The notes: generated by a model not told the origin, from the letters alone. 64,000 nucleotides of DNA from Zanthoxylum bungeanum (GCA_019454045.1 SKCR01049659.1:1-64000), one strand, 5' to 3'. Shown: positions 25,644-37,754, counted from the stretch's first letter. Made by a program: numbers and translations.

Positions 25644-28600
25644 TGTTGGAATTCTCTAAGGTCCCAAGGATCATTATCAAGCAAGAAACATACATGTGAA
25701 TACACGAAGAAGTTTCGGAATACTTACATCGATCGGTTGAGCGATGCGACGAACACAAAAACTTCAAGTCCTCCTCCAAGGTGCATTCGGCAGTGTGCTG
25801 AATTTTAGGGTCCAAATTTTCGACAATGGTGATCTCCATCAAGCTCCAAGCTTTGTGTTGATTCCTTGTTCACAAGTGGGTTTCCCTATCACCTTAGGAT
25901 GACTCCATTGTGTGCTAGAACTCTTGATTTTGCAACAAAATTATCATGTTTGCTTCTCCTTGCTCTCGGCAGTGAGCCAAAAACCAGAAGAAAAAACAGC
26001 CCATTTGGGTGTGAGAGAGAGGAAGAAGAATTGAGAGAGTGTGTGTTATTTTGTTACAGCAAATCGGTAAATGATTTTCCAAAAATCATATACACAAAAT
26101 TGCAACCAAAAAGTCAAATGGCAATTATGCCAACCACTTCCATCAACTACAATCAATCAATCAAGTGACAAGTTGTCACATAACTCAAAGTGACTAATGA
26201 TTTGACGCTTGATGCGACTAGTGGTTTGACGCTTGATGTGACTTACGGGCCGCACTTGAATTCGAAATGCGAGTGCGCTCGCAAACACTTCCGTGCTCGG
26301 GTTCGCTAATTCCAAATTAATGAATTTTCCGTTGCGACGCAATTAAATATTTATGCCTAGCAAAATCACTATTCAAGTCGCTAACGAATTAATTCTAAAT
26401 TAACTCGTTCGCCCGAATTAAAATCTAATTTCAATTCCGCGTCGAAATCCAATTTCATATAATATATCGAATATATTATTTTATCGATTAATTCCAAATT
26501 AATCGTTTTCTCTCTTTAAATTAATATTTTATCCCAGATAAAATATCTCCGTAATCAATCCCATATTAATTTTCTCTCTCATATAATTAATCCTAGATTA
26601 ATTAAAGTGCGAGTCATACGTCATCGGTGAATCTTCGGGAAGCGACCCATGAGATCCCCGGATATGTTGACAGTAAATCTGGTCGTCGGACTATCCGAAC
26701 ACGTACGTACCTAGTACTACGTTTATACCGATTTACAAGACAAGGTTGGCTTCTCCAGAAATATCCTTACAGGAATATGTGATCTATATCAGGCGTAGTA
26801 TACGTAGCATTGCGTATTTCGATCCAGTATCGGATGTCACATGCTAGGCCTGGGGCTGGAATTGTGTCTGCCCCGTACGAAACACATATTGAATCTATGG
26901 TAACTAGTCTCTATAATCGGATAAACATGACCTAGTCATTTTATCCCGATGAGTGCAGTACATAAGAGAACCAGTTCCGTATCCTACGTGACCATCATCT
27001 CCACTATGACTGGAGTGATACTTCTGTCTTGACATCACACCCAACACACTACGATTCTCAATATACCCAGCAGAGGCGTACACAGAACCTGTTAAAGCCC
27101 TGGACGACCTAAAACCAAAGTATATTGATTGTCTCAAGTATTAGCGGTGCAAGTCTCAGGTTAAGACCAAATACACCTACCCTGATTTCGGACTTCCATA
27201 GACACATAGTCATACTACCAATGGAATTCCGAGGGGTCTATCCAGAGCGAAGCTGTTTTCCATACCATCGGTAAAATGATGAGTGGTATTTCTATCACTA
27301 TTTCTCACTCATTTAAACCTAATATTTTATATAGTTTCTTGAGTTTTGTGAATATTTTGATGTGTTTTGCGTTATTTTGTAGATAAATAAAGTTTCAGGA
27401 CATTCTGGAGGTGATTTGGACCAAAACATGAAAAATAGGCAAAAAGGACATTTCGGTAATTTTGGCGCATCGCGACGCGCAAGCCTTAGGCGTCGCGACA
27501 CCTAACGTGCACCAGAGCTGCTAACGTGCGCCGGGTCAACGGTCAGAATTTGAGAAGTTTGACTTTGCTAACATGCGCCGTGCCACATGTTACCATCACA
27601 TCCAATATGCTAACGTGCGCCGTGCCACGTGTCATCATCCTACGTTGCAGGCAATTACTATTTCCACGTGCGCCACGTGTCATCCTACGTGTCGCCACGT
27701 CATCCAGTCAACGAGTCAATTCTTCCACGTGTCTTGCCATGTCATCATCCACGTCAGCAGGTCAACCGAGTCAACATGCCACGTCATCATCAGCCAATCA
27801 CAGCATGACACGTGTCGCCACGTGTTGCAATCCTACGGTGCCGACTATTTCTCTCAGCCCCCTTGCCACGTCAGTGCCACTTCAGCATCAATTATTGAGT
27901 TGTCAGCCGCCTCGCCACGTGTCACCTTATCTTCTTATCCGAATCGCCACGTGTCAAGCCGTCATTGTGCCACACCTCACTGTTCCAGCGTCGCGACGCG
28001 TAAGACCCTGGCGTCGCGACGCTGGAACCCCACCGAGGCCTATAAATTCAGCTCGAGTTTTCAGATTTTGTTGTACCATTCTCTCCCATTTCTTTGATGT
28101 AAATAGGGAGTTCTTCTCTCTCTAAGTTTCTTTTAATTTTTAGTTTTTAGTTTTGTAATAATTTTAATTACTTTTTATAATAATAGTAATTTACTTTCTT
28201 TATTTTTACAGTTTTTACTATTCACCATGAGGAGGTAACTTCCCCAGTTAGGGTGAAAGGTAATTATTTTACTATTGCTATTTAGATTAATCTCCCTTAA
28301 AAATAATATATTCACTATTTAAAATTTGACTTAAAAAGGATACCGCTATATTGGTCGGTTGGTAATTTAATTTTAATCTGGTTTAAACCTGACTAATCAA
28401 GGATACCGCCAAATTGGTCGGTTGGTAATTTAATTTTGGTTCCGCCTTTATGGCTGGTTTATGGACAAATATTACCGCCTTAATGGCTGGTTGGACTTAA
28501 TTTGACTTAATCAGGATACCGCCAGATTGGTCGGTTGGTAATATTATCACAAGTTTATATATTATTTTATGGGAGATATCTAAATTAGTAGTAGTAAAAG

Positions 28601-29803
28601 TAATTCTTTTTACTTTAGCATTTTATTTTATTGTAATTTACTTTTCAGTATTTACTTTACCGCATTTTTACTTCAAGTCTTTTATTTTCAAGTTTTTACT
28701 AGCCCTAGTTATGTGTTGTAACTAAATTAGTTATCTGGGGTTGTGATGACTTTTAATATCACCGGTTTATAACGGGTTAGATTATAGTTTGGGTAATATA
28801 AAGATTTATTTATTGAGTCTTAATCTTAATGCTTTTTAATGAACTGGCCATTAATGAAATTGACTAGGTAAACTTAAAATGAACTAGACATAGATATTTT
28901 AAGTTTAAAAGACCTTAGACTCAATAGCCCACGATCTTCCTTGAGGATAGATAACCCTTTAATAGATTTCCTTACAGGATAGGAATATACCTGTCGGGCG
29001 GGGGTAGCCTTAATTGGAACTTAATCTTAATGAATCTAGGTAATTTGGTTGACATAGACATATGGTTCAATTGGATTATACTAGATATTTGTAATTGACC
29101 ATCGGAAGAGGCTTTTACATAATTTAGTGTTCCAGGTTAATAAATCAATATATTACCCAACTTTAAGATAACCACTTCATCTTTAAAATAATATTAAAAG
29201 AAATCACAACCATAGATAGTTTTTAATATTGAATTTTCTTAAAACCTACTTTCGAACAATTTTATTTACTTGTTTTTAAATTTAGAATCGTCACAATTTC
29301 AAATCAATCAAACAACCTGTTAGATACTAGTAATCATTTGACCTCATAAAATTAATAGATTTGATATTAAGTCCTCGTGGGATCGATATTTTTATACTAC
29401 TTGAACGATACGTATGCTTGCGTTATACGTGTGTGTTTACGCTGGTCATAAAACACAACCTCCTACTACACTTGCATTAGTATCCTATACCCAAATATAT
29501 GAGAACTATGACGTTATGCCCTTACAACGCGCACAAGTGTAATACTAGTCTTTTTCGCATTATCGATGTCTAATCTCGATAATACTCTGACTAGGGATAT
29601 TTAATGATTAATCCTTCGTGGATTGATACTGTCTCATATCATCTCAATCCAGGAACTAATCATATGGACCTCCTATCATTTATATATCTTGGTGATCTAA
29701 TCACAAATGATAAGAGAGCAATATCTTTTGTCACATAGTTAATTTGTACAACAACACCATGATATGTACAAATAGTGACGCTATGGGTCATAACTGTCCA
29801 ACA
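25644..29803 (-). repeat. 5' LTR of Copia-2, interrupted by a solo LTR
   Basis: The LTR runs from 29803 (TGTTGGACAG, minus) to 25644 (CCAACA). It is split by the solo LTR at 27277-29448 and its TAAAA duplication. The two parts together match 17708-19702, with a short deletion near 26755. Confidence 0.92.
27277..29448 (+). mobile_element. Solo LTR of the Athila-A family, TSD TAAAA
   Basis: It starts TGATGAGTGG and ends GCTGGTCA. The duplication TAAAA is exact at 27272-27276 and 29449-29453. It contains the densest G-box array of the family: eight CACGTG motifs between about 27626 and 27953. An 18-bp perfect inverted repeat (27982-27999 with 28011-28028, GTTCCAGCGTCGCGACGC) comes next, then TATAAATT at 28041 and a run of ACCGCC…GGTCGGT hairpins (28340-28540). 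Open frames across 27526-28125 exist because the repeat is rich in GTC/CAC words; they are not genes. Confidence 0.93.
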
Positions 29804-30350
29804 GCCACATCATTGTCTACCTCAGCTCTGATGGTGATGATCTCTCCTCCATACGGAAACTTGATGACCTGGTGCAAAGTGGAGGGCACGCCCCCAAGCT
29901 TGTGAAACAATGGCCTCCCCAATAGCAAAGCAAAAGTGCCCGGGATATCAAGCACTGTGAACTCAACCTCAACCTCAATTGGACCCACTTTGACTATCGC
30001 AGCAGAGGTGCCCTCTACTCCCCGCTTACTATCATCATACGCCTTGATAGTCATGTTGGAGGGACTCAAATCTGTTACCTTCAGACCCAACCTCGACAAA
30101 ATCTTCAAAGGGCATACATTAATAGATGAGCCGTCATCCACCATCACACAAGATGTCCTCTTTCCCTTCACTTCTACTCTAATGAACAGTGGCCTATTGT
30201 GATCTCTTCCCTCCAACGGGAGTTCCTCCTCAGAGAACGTTATCACCTGCGAAGCTTCCTTCTACACCGATCCTATGAACATTGTAGGGTTGGCATCCTC
30301 CGGTACCACTATCTTACTTAAAGCCTCCACCATGGCAGGCCTATGCTATT
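29804..30350 (-). pseudogene. Tat-1 retropepsin (aspartic protease)
   Basis: The minus-strand frame 30246-29809 reads a Tat-type protease. The catalytic segment is VMVDDGSSINVCP (about 30128-30145) and the C-terminal conserved turn is ALLLGRPLFHKLGG. The family cleaves the gag-pol polyprotein and works as a dimer. The frame is open for about 146 codons up to the Copia-2 insertion at GCCAC. A stop separates it from the upstream gag-linker segment near 30265. Confidence 0.88.
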
Positions 30351-31899
30351 GAGATGCACATAACAACTCCCAAATACTCACTTGTGCTCGCGACTTCTTC
30401 ATTTGACGTAGCACTACATCTTCCTCAGCATTATCCACGTTCTCTGTCACTTTCCTACCTTCTGCCAACACTTCCTTGCCTTTCTCCGCTACATCACCGT
30501 AAAAATGTCTACTGCGCGTCATCCCCTTCACCTCCTCTTCATCACTACTTGAGAAGTTCTCCCAGAAATTCTTCCTCTACTCCGTCTCATCTTCACTACT
30601 ACTATCCCAAATCCCCAGACAAAAGGCTTGGTGGTTAAAGGTTTGGAGGACAAGGCTTTCGGGTAGGCCGGAGCTAATCATGTAGGTGGGTGGTGGAACG
30701 GAGTGATAGTTAGGTAATGGGTTTCTCTGTGTGTCGGGTATTTTATGGGAGTCGATGAGGTCTTAGACTTCATGTTTGAGGCGGGCACAATTGTCGGTAT
30801 CATGGCCTTTTTGCTGGTGGTAGTGACAATAAAGGTTCAGGTTGAGATGCGGTGGTGGAGAATATGGAAGTGGTTTGGATTCTAAGGGTTTTAGGAGTCC
30901 CCGTCTCTTCAACTTCTCAAGCACCTTAGACAAAGGCTTACCAAGGTTAGAAAAATGCCTATTTCGGATGGCGACAACCTCAGCAGAAACAGGTTTAGCT
31001 CCCGACGGCCCTTAAATGGTCCTCCTATTCAGGCCATAGAACTTCCTATTCTCAGCTTCCTCCTCCTCAATATCCATGACAGTTTCCCTCAACTGTCGAA
31101 AATCGCCAATCATAGAGGTCATCCTCATCAGCTTGCCATAAATAGAGGGCTTAGTACCCTTGATGATCATCTTGATCTGGTCCTTCTCCGAGGGCCGAGT
31201 CTGCATCTTCAGAAGCTGGCTTCTCTAGCGATCTACATAATCCTTGAAGCTCTCCTTCGGCTTCTGTTTGGTATTCTCCAAGTCGCGGAGCGACAATTCG
31301 ATCTCCAAATACGTGACATACTGATTCAGAAAGGCCTCCGCCAATGCCCTCCAATCATCATTGACCTTCCTCTCAAGGCCATGATACCAAACCACGGGTG
31401 CTCCCTCAAGTGACATCCTAAACATCTTCTGAACCTGAAGCTTCGACAGACCCACCGAACTCATCACAGAAACATACTGTCGAAGATGGACCCTCGGATC
31501 CCCGTTCCCGTTGAACTTGGCTATGTCGGGCATCTTGAACTGAGAAGGCAGTTGCTCCTCGAAAGTCATCGTCTCGTATTCTAGCAAATCCTCATGCTTA
31601 CCCCTCATCTTACGGGTAACTGACTCTACCTGATCCCTGAGTTTTTGCAATTCTGCCTGAGACCCGGCTACCTTTCCCATGGCATACTCAGCCATGTCAT
31701 CGTCAAAAATAGGGATCTCATCACTCATCCTGATCAGAGGCTCTTCACGCATGACATTATCAGAGCTTCCTGCCCCTCCTGCACATGGCAATGCCATATT
31801 GGCCACAGCGGTGGTCAAAGCTTGCAACTGCTCGGTAATCTTAGTGAGATTAGTTTCCAACTGATCTATGCGAGAACCTTCGTTATCTGACTTACTCAT
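30351..31899 (-). pseudogene. Tat-1 gag (nucleocapsid), with in-frame stops
   Basis: The minus-strand frame starts at ATG 31899 (MSKSDNEGSRIDQLETNLTK), with a predicted N-terminal coiled coil. It continues through the Tat gag domain (FKMPDIAKFNGNGDPRVHLR, GAPVVWYHGLERKVNDDW). The same frame has a TAG stop at about 31225 (after KDYVDR) and a TAA at about 31012. It then reads a Tat-type C/H knuckle, CHYHQQKGHDTDNC, at 30787-30828. Acidic linker sequence (SSSEDETE, SSSDEEE) follows, before the protease. Gag would package element RNA. The stops and missing PBS mean this copy is dead. Confidence 0.85.
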
Positions 31900-33090
31900 G
31901 TTCGCTAACGGTCTTTTGACGAGTCTTCCTTCCTCTCTAACCTAACGGAAATCTATGGCGGCTTTAAAACCACGAGTTAGAATGGTACATGTATGCGTGC
32001 GATGCATGGAATATTTAAAACGCGTGAGGTAATCAAACAGAATATATCCTTCCGACCTTATTTCTCCCACACTTGTGCTAAGCCTATTTTTGGTTCTAAG
32101 TATGGCTTATTCTATGCACCGATGCAAGGTACACAAAATCGCTCTCTCTTATGCTACGGGGTGAACCTTGGTCGCTTCTGTCCCTTTCCATCGGTAAAAG
32201 ACAAAGACCGCCCATTTACAACATGGACTAAGCCGAATTATGAGATCATGCCATTGTCTAGAAATGACGAATTGGGCTTTCGGCAACCGTGGTCATGAGG
32301 ATGAACTTAAAAGCGTCCAAAAGTATACAAATATGCCGTAACAAGGCGTATCCTTTCTGGATGAAAGCCAGTGCGGATATCGAACTCATGCTTCTAGCAT
32401 ATTTGGATAATGTTTGGATTTTCTAAGTCCATCAAGGTTTTCATACAAGTTGGCCCATTATCATTTTAAAGCATTCAATCATATTATTGCGAGGTGTAAA
32501 CTTGTCCCAGTTGAAAAAGGCCCAACAGGTTTACACTTTTGCAATAACGTGGCTAAAAAACTTCGAATGATAGGGGGCCCAAACACAAAGTGGCCTATCG
32601 ATATTTTAAAAGCTTTTGGCCCAATTGTCATAAGACACATACTCGTCCCAGTTTAAATGGCCCAACAAGTTCATATCTCATGACAAGAAGTCCAACTGAA
32701 TCCAAATGATGATGGTCCCAAACACAAGCATGAAAGGGTGGCTTCTATAGGTTGTACAACTATGGTTCACATGTGGGTTTATAGGAGTATAGATAAAGGC
32801 TCCCGCCAGCGAAGGATTGCCCACAACTAGGTCTCCCCACTCAAGGGCTCGCGCGACCAAGTGAGCGCACCTTTTATATACCTTAAGGTACGTGCAAACG
32901 AGTGATGGTACCATATAACGATCTGCTGCTTCGAGTGAAAATGACTTCATGATACATGAATAACTGTCAAATAGATTCCTCTATTGAAAATTCCCCAGAG
33001 GGAGGGTGGAGCGAAATCTCTTAAATACCCTTACCTCTTAGGCTCTTATCGCCTTGATGACAGGAATAAACAACAGATCATCCAAATTAG
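31900..33090 (-). other. Tat-1 untranslated leader
   Basis: This lies between the gag start and the Athila-A insertion. The part from 32405 to 33090 matches the leader of Tat-2 at 1-600 (GGCCCATTATCATTTTAAAG, CCCAGTTGAAAAAGGCCCAA). The first 500 bases have no match elsewhere in the window. No gene is seen. The rest of the leader and the PBS are missing at the Athila-A/Tat-1 junction. Confidence 0.8.
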
Positions 33091-33339
33091 TGATGAGTGG
33101 TAAATGTATCACTATTTACCACTAATTTGACCTAATAATTTGTATAGTTTCTTGAGCTTTGTGAATATTTTGATGTGTTTTGTGCTATTTTGTAGATAAA
33201 TAAAGTTTCAGGACTCTCTGGAGGTGATTTAGGGCCAAAATAGTGAAAAACAGACAAAATGGCATTTTCATAATATTGCGCGTCCCGACGCGCAAGCCTT
33301 CGGCGTCGCGACGCCTAACATGTGTTGCACCATGCTAAC

Positions 33340-33745
33340 GTGCGCCGGGGACACATGTCAGAATCTGAGAAGTTTAACTTTGCTAACGTGCGCCAGATTT
33401 TGCTAATGTGTGTTGTGCCACGTGTCACCATCACAGCCGATCTGCTAACGTGTGTCATGCCACATGTCATCATCCTATGGTGCCGACAATCGCCATCACC
33501 ACGTGTCGACACATATCATCCCACGTGTCAGCCACGTCATCATCCACGTCAGCAGAAGATCGAGTCAACTTGCCACGTGTCAGCCACGTCATCATCAGCC
33601 AATCACAGTGTGCCACGTGTCATCATCCTATGGTGCCGACAATCACTTTCGCAATGTGTCACCACGTCAGTGCCACGTCATCAACACGTCAGCACCACGT
33701 CATCTCAATTATTGACTCATTTATCTGAATTGCTACGTGTCAGAT
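33340..33745 (+). promoter_or_regulatory. U3 G-box/ABRE array
   Basis: Five CACGTGTC motifs occur at about 33419, 33499, 33522, 33573 and 33613. They are mixed with several CCACGTCA words and repeated GCTAACGTGYGCC words. CACGTG with flanking GTC is the known core bound by plant bZIP factors (G-box/ABRE). All five other LTR copies of the superfamily in this window have such an array upstream of their TATA box: 43510-43890, 46670-46985, 52508-52820, 27590-27965 and, inverted, 12370-12715. Function is inferred. Confidence 0.65.
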
Positions 33746-33841
33746 AAGAATATGAAATGGACGAATCAGAACTTTACACGTTAGCGCGTCGCGGCGCAAG
33801 AAGAAACTTGCGGGTCGCGACGCGTGGCACTTATGGACGCT

Positions 33842-33849
33842 TATAAATA
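33842..33849 (+). promoter_or_regulatory. TATA box of Athila-A 5' LTR
   Basis: TATAAATA follows the GC-rich inverted repeat. The position is conserved in the other copies: 43984-43991, 47092-47099, 52928-52935, 28041-28048 and, inverted, 12286-12293. Confidence 0.75.
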
Positions 33850-34132
33850 GAGCTCGAAATTTCAGTTTCAGATGTACCTTCCTCTCTGAATTCTCTGATG
33901 TAAATAGAGAGTTTTCTATCTAGTTTATTTTAATTTCAGTTTTGTAATTAATTTTAATTACGTTCTGTAATAATGGTAATTTACTCTCTTTACTTTTACA
34001 GTTTTTACTATTCAACCATGAGGAGGTAACTTCCCCCTGCTAGGGTGAAATGTAATTCTTTTACTATTGCTATTTAGATTAATCTCCCTTAAATATAATA
34101 TATTCACCATTTAAAATTTGACTTAATGAGGA

Positions 34133-34326
34133 TACCGCTATATTGGTCGGTCGGTAATTCATTTTAAACTGGTTTAAACCTGACTAAGCAAGGATACCGC
34201 CAGATTGGTCGGTTGGTAATTAAATTTTCTTACCGCCTATATGGCAGGTTTATTTTGGTTCCGCCTTTATGGCTGGTTAAACTTAATTTGACTTAATCAG
34301 GTTACCGCCTATATGGCTGGTTGGTA
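34133..34326 (+). repeat. Five ACCGCC…GGYYGGT hairpin units in the predicted R-U5
   Basis: Units begin at about 34133, 34194, 34231, 34259 and 34303. Each has ACCGCC (or CCGCC), a five-base AT-rich loop such as TATAT or AGATT, and GGCTGGT or GGTCGGT, giving a small stem with one bulge. They lie about 290-480 bp downstream of the TATA box, so they should be transcribed. Confidence 0.7.
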
Positions 34327-35253
34327 AAATAATCACAAGTTAATATATTATATTAAGGGAGATATCTAAATTAGTAGTAGTAAAAATTGATCCTTTTACC
34401 TAAGCATTTTATTTTATTGTAATTTATTTTTTAGCTTTTACTTTACCGCAATTACTTTTTAGCATTTTTACTTTATGTCTTTTACTTTTAAGTTTTTACT
34501 AGCCCTAGTTATGTGTCGTAACTAAGTTAGTTATCTGGGGTTGTGATGAATTCTAATATCACCGGTTTATAAGGGGTTATTTTATAGTTTGGGTAATTTA
34601 AAGGTTTACTTATTAAGTCTTAAGCTTAATTCGTCTTGTTAATTGGCCACTAATAAGATTGATTTGGTAAATCTAAAATAAACTTGACAAAAGAATTTTA
34701 GGTTTCAGCCTTAGACTTAATAGCCCACGATCTTCATTGAGGATAGATAACCCTTTAATAGATTTCCTTACAGGATAGACATATACCTGTCGGGCGGGGG
34801 TAGCCATAATTGGAACTTAAACTTAATGAATCCAGGTAATTTGGTTGACATAGACATATGATTCAATTGGGTTATACTGGGTATTTGCATCTGACCATCG
34901 ACAGAGGCTTTTGCATAATTTCGTGTTCCAGGTTAGTAAACCGATTTATTACACAAACATGAAATAACCGCTTAATATTTTAAAATATATTAGAAAGATT
35001 CACAACCCTAGATAGTTTCCTAATATTGAATTTTCTTAAACCTACTTTCGTGCAATTTTATTTACTTGTTTTTAAATTCAAAATCATCACCATTTCAAAT
35101 CAATCAATCAACATGTTAGATACTAGTAATCATTTGACCTCATAAAATTAATAGATTAGGTATTAAGTCCTCGTGGGATCACTACTTTTTATACTACTTG
35201 AACGATACGTGAGCTTCCGTTATACGCGTGTGATTACGCACCGGTCAAGTTTT

Positions 35254-35271
35254 TGGCGCCTTTACCAGGGA
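35254..35271 (+). promoter_or_regulatory. Primer-binding site, tRNA-Asp type (three mismatches)
   Basis: TGGCGCCTTTACCAGGGA, six bases after the LTR end, is a decayed form of the tRNA-Asp complement TGGCGCCGTTGCCGGGGA, which is intact in Athila-B at 48348. Confidence 0.85.
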
Positions 35272-35379
35272 CTTATTTATCTTTCACTATTAGTTTTGGG
35301 GTTAGATACGTTACTTGTATCTAATTTCTTTTTACTTATTGTTTTTGTTTTCTTGTGTTTCAGGTTCTCAGAAACTACA

Positions 35380-36999
35380 TGAGACGAACCAGAAGCTTTG
35401 AACTCCGACCGCTTGACCTAGAAATTGAAAGAACCATCAGACAGTTGAGAAGGGAAAGGCGAGAAGGCCAATAAGCAATCATTAACATGGAACCTGGACC
35501 TTTGAACGTTGCACCACCGATTCCCATTCGAGACAGAACCATTCCGGTGGTTGACAGACTCATTTCTTGTATTGTACTTCCTCCCTTACCAGCAAATGCG
35601 GGTGACATCAAAACATGCATCCAGATGATTCAGCAGTCAGTACAGTTTGGGGGAAATGCAACTGAAGATCCTAATGCCCACATCAGTAACTTCCTGGAAG
35701 TTTGCGGCACTTTCAATTACAACCGAGCAGCTGAAGAAGCAATGAGACTGCGAGTTTTTCCATATTCCCTGAAAGACAGAGCTAAAGCTTGGCTACATTC
35801 TTTACCAGCAGGTTCCATCACAACTTGGAACACTCTAGCCACCAAATTCCTTGCAAAGTACTTTCCACCAGCCAGAACTGCAAAGTTGAGGAATGACATC
35901 ACATCCTTCGTGCAACAAGATTCAGAATCCCTTTGCGAAGCTTGGGAAATATTCAAAGATTTACTGTGGAAATGTCCTCATCATGAGATCGTAAAGTGGC
36001 TACAAGTCCAAACCTTCTACAATGGACTTTCTGGAATAATGAGAACCAAAATTGATGCTGCTGCTGGAGGAGCTTTGATGGCAAAAAGAGAAGATCAGGC
36101 CTGGGACTTAATTGAAGAAATGGCCAACAATAATTCTTTATGGCCAACAGAAAGGAGCATGATCCAAAGAATTGCAGGAATTTATGAAGTTGGAGCCAAC
36201 ACAACACTGAATTCCAAGCTGGATGTGATTTGCAAAAATCTGGAAACTCTTAACATGAAAGTTAAAGGTAGAACCACAAGTTCACCATTTGGAGGAGTAC
36301 CTGAGTCAGAATCTTACAACCAACAAGAAGAGACAGTGAAATATGTCAACAATTTCAACAGACAGCGGAAAAATCCATATTCCAACACCTATAACCCAGG
36401 GTGGAGGAATCACCCCAATTTCGCATGGAGCAACAATTCAGGCAAAAGACTACCCACCACCTGGATTCCAACAACCAAATAAAAGTCAGGAGCATGAAAA
36501 AGAACCAGGAATAATATAAGTGCTGACCCAGTTGAAGAAGGAAGAAGCAAAATATGATGCTTTAGTAGCTATGGTTCAAAATCAAGTAGCATTGAATCAA
36601 AGCCATTCAGCCTCTATCAAAGCACTGAAGAATCAAATGGGACAACTGGCCAATGCTCAGAGTTACAGACCGCCAGGTAATCTTCCCAGCAACACAGAAC
36701 CAAATCCAAGGAACCGAGGGAATGAGCAATGTCAAGCCATCACCTTGAAAAGCGGTACTGAAATCAACAAAGATGTTGGAATCAAGGCAACAATTGAGGA
36801 AGTTTCAAAAGATGCAGTGCCACAGATGGAGGAAAAAGAATCAAAGGAAAAAGAAAAAGATCAGATCACTCCACCTCCACCTTTTCCACAGCGACTTCAG
36901 AAAAACAAACTGGACAAGCATTTTGGTCGATTCCTGGAAGTTTCACTATCCCATGCACCATTGGAGAACACTATATTGGTAAGGATTTATGTGACTTAG
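35380..36999 (+). pseudogene. Athila-A gag (broken)
   Basis: The frame starts at ATG 35380 (MRRTRSFELRPLDLEIERTI). It has an early TAA at about 35473, then is open from 35487 to 36482. It holds the Athila gag core: GGNATEDPNAHISNFLEVCG, LRVFPYSLKDRAKAWLHSLP, FFPPxKT-like AKYFPPARTAKLRNDITSFV, and YSNTYNPGWRNHPNFAW. The Cys/His knuckle expected just before the YSNTYNPGW block is absent, so gag has an internal deletion. After a stop and frame change, 36520-36999 continues with LKNQMGQLANA and a Lys/Glu-rich linker ending in [20 protein letters not shown]. Gag would form the virus-like particle core. Confidence 0.9.
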
Positions 37000-37241
37000 G
37001 TGAAAGTGTTAATTTGATGCCTTTTTCTATTTACAGGAAACTGTAAATTGGAGAAGCAATGACTACCTCAGTCTCACTACAACTTGTTGATCGAACGCTC
37101 GCATTTCCAAGAGGTGTTGTTGAAGATGTGCTGGTCAAAGTCGACAAACTCATTCTTCCAGCAGATTTCATTATCCTTGACATGGAAGAAGACAAAGATG
37201 TACCTATAATCCTTGGACGACCATTCTTGGCGACAAGATGA
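36990..37241 (+). pseudogene. Athila-A protease
   Basis: The frame begins at the catalytic Asp segment [11 protein letters not shown] (Asp codon 36993-36995; family consensus DLGAS). It has a TAA at 37044-37046 after YRKL and continues in the same frame through [11 protein letters not shown] to [13 protein letters not shown] with a stop at 37239. The Ala-to-Glu change beside the catalytic Asp and the nonsense codon indicate loss of function. Downstream, 37275-37472 reads an acidic linker containing LEACITNMTDNELDAEIL, also found in the Athila-B ORF. Confidence 0.85.
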
Positions 37242-37754
37242 ACTGTGATTGATGTATAAAAAGGAGAACTGACCATGAAAGTTCAAGACCAAGAAGTTAC
37301 CTTCAATGTTTTCAAAGCCATGAAATTCCCGAGCGATGAAAATGAAGAAGAATGTTTCAGAATTGATGTTATTGATAGTATCATTCAGGATACTGATACA
37401 ACTCTCACGGACAAACTTGAAGCTTGCATCACCAACATGACAGACAACGAGCTAGATGCTGAAATCCTGTGACAAACCATTCCGATTCAAAGCGACACCA
37501 CAAGTGGAAAGCCTGGAACTGCCAAAGAAAGATCGAATCAAGCCTTCAATTGAAGAACCACCACAGTTGGAGCTGAAGTTACTTTGAGCCATCTCAGGTA
37601 TGTATTTCTTGGAAACTCTTCTGAATTACCTGTTATTATTTATTCTTCACTAACATTGGAGCAGGAAGAAAAGTTACTGAGAGTATTACGAGAGCACAAA
37701 AGAGCCATTAGCTAGACTATAGCAGACATTCGAGGCATTAGTCCATCATTTTGC

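Larger units (their letters stand above)
17708..29803 (-). mobile_element. Ty1/copia element Copia-2, complete ends, TSD GCCAC
   Basis: This is the same family as Copia-1, on the minus strand. The 3' LTR is 17708-19702, the 5' LTR is 25644-29803 with a solo LTR inside it, and the tRNA-Met PBS is at 25631-25642. The duplicated target GCCAC is exact at 17703-17707 and 29804-29808. Removing the nested solo LTR leaves a 5' LTR of about 1.98 kb and an internal region of about 5.9 kb, equal to Copia-1 without its own insertion. The coding region is degraded in the same places as Copia-1. Confidence 0.95.
33091..35247 (+). repeat. 5' LTR of Athila-A
   Basis: It is 2157 bp, TG…CA bounded. From 5' to 3' it holds a 150-bp start conserved in all copies, a GCGTCGCGACGC palindrome zone (about 33283-33320), the G-box array, a second GC-rich inverted repeat (about 33785-33825), the TATA box, the hairpin array, and a conserved final 600 bp ending CTTCCGTTATACGCGTGTG…CCGGTCA. 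Confidence 0.9.

Noticed and set aside
33322..33747. Overlapping open frames of 76-199 codons in U3 regions (also 12164-12661, 27526-28125, 43505-43897, 46653-47096, 52490-52857)
   Set aside because: They lie in the CACGTGTC/GTCATC-rich repeat array, where stop codons are rare by composition. Several frames are open at once on the same stretch, and they do not match known proteins.
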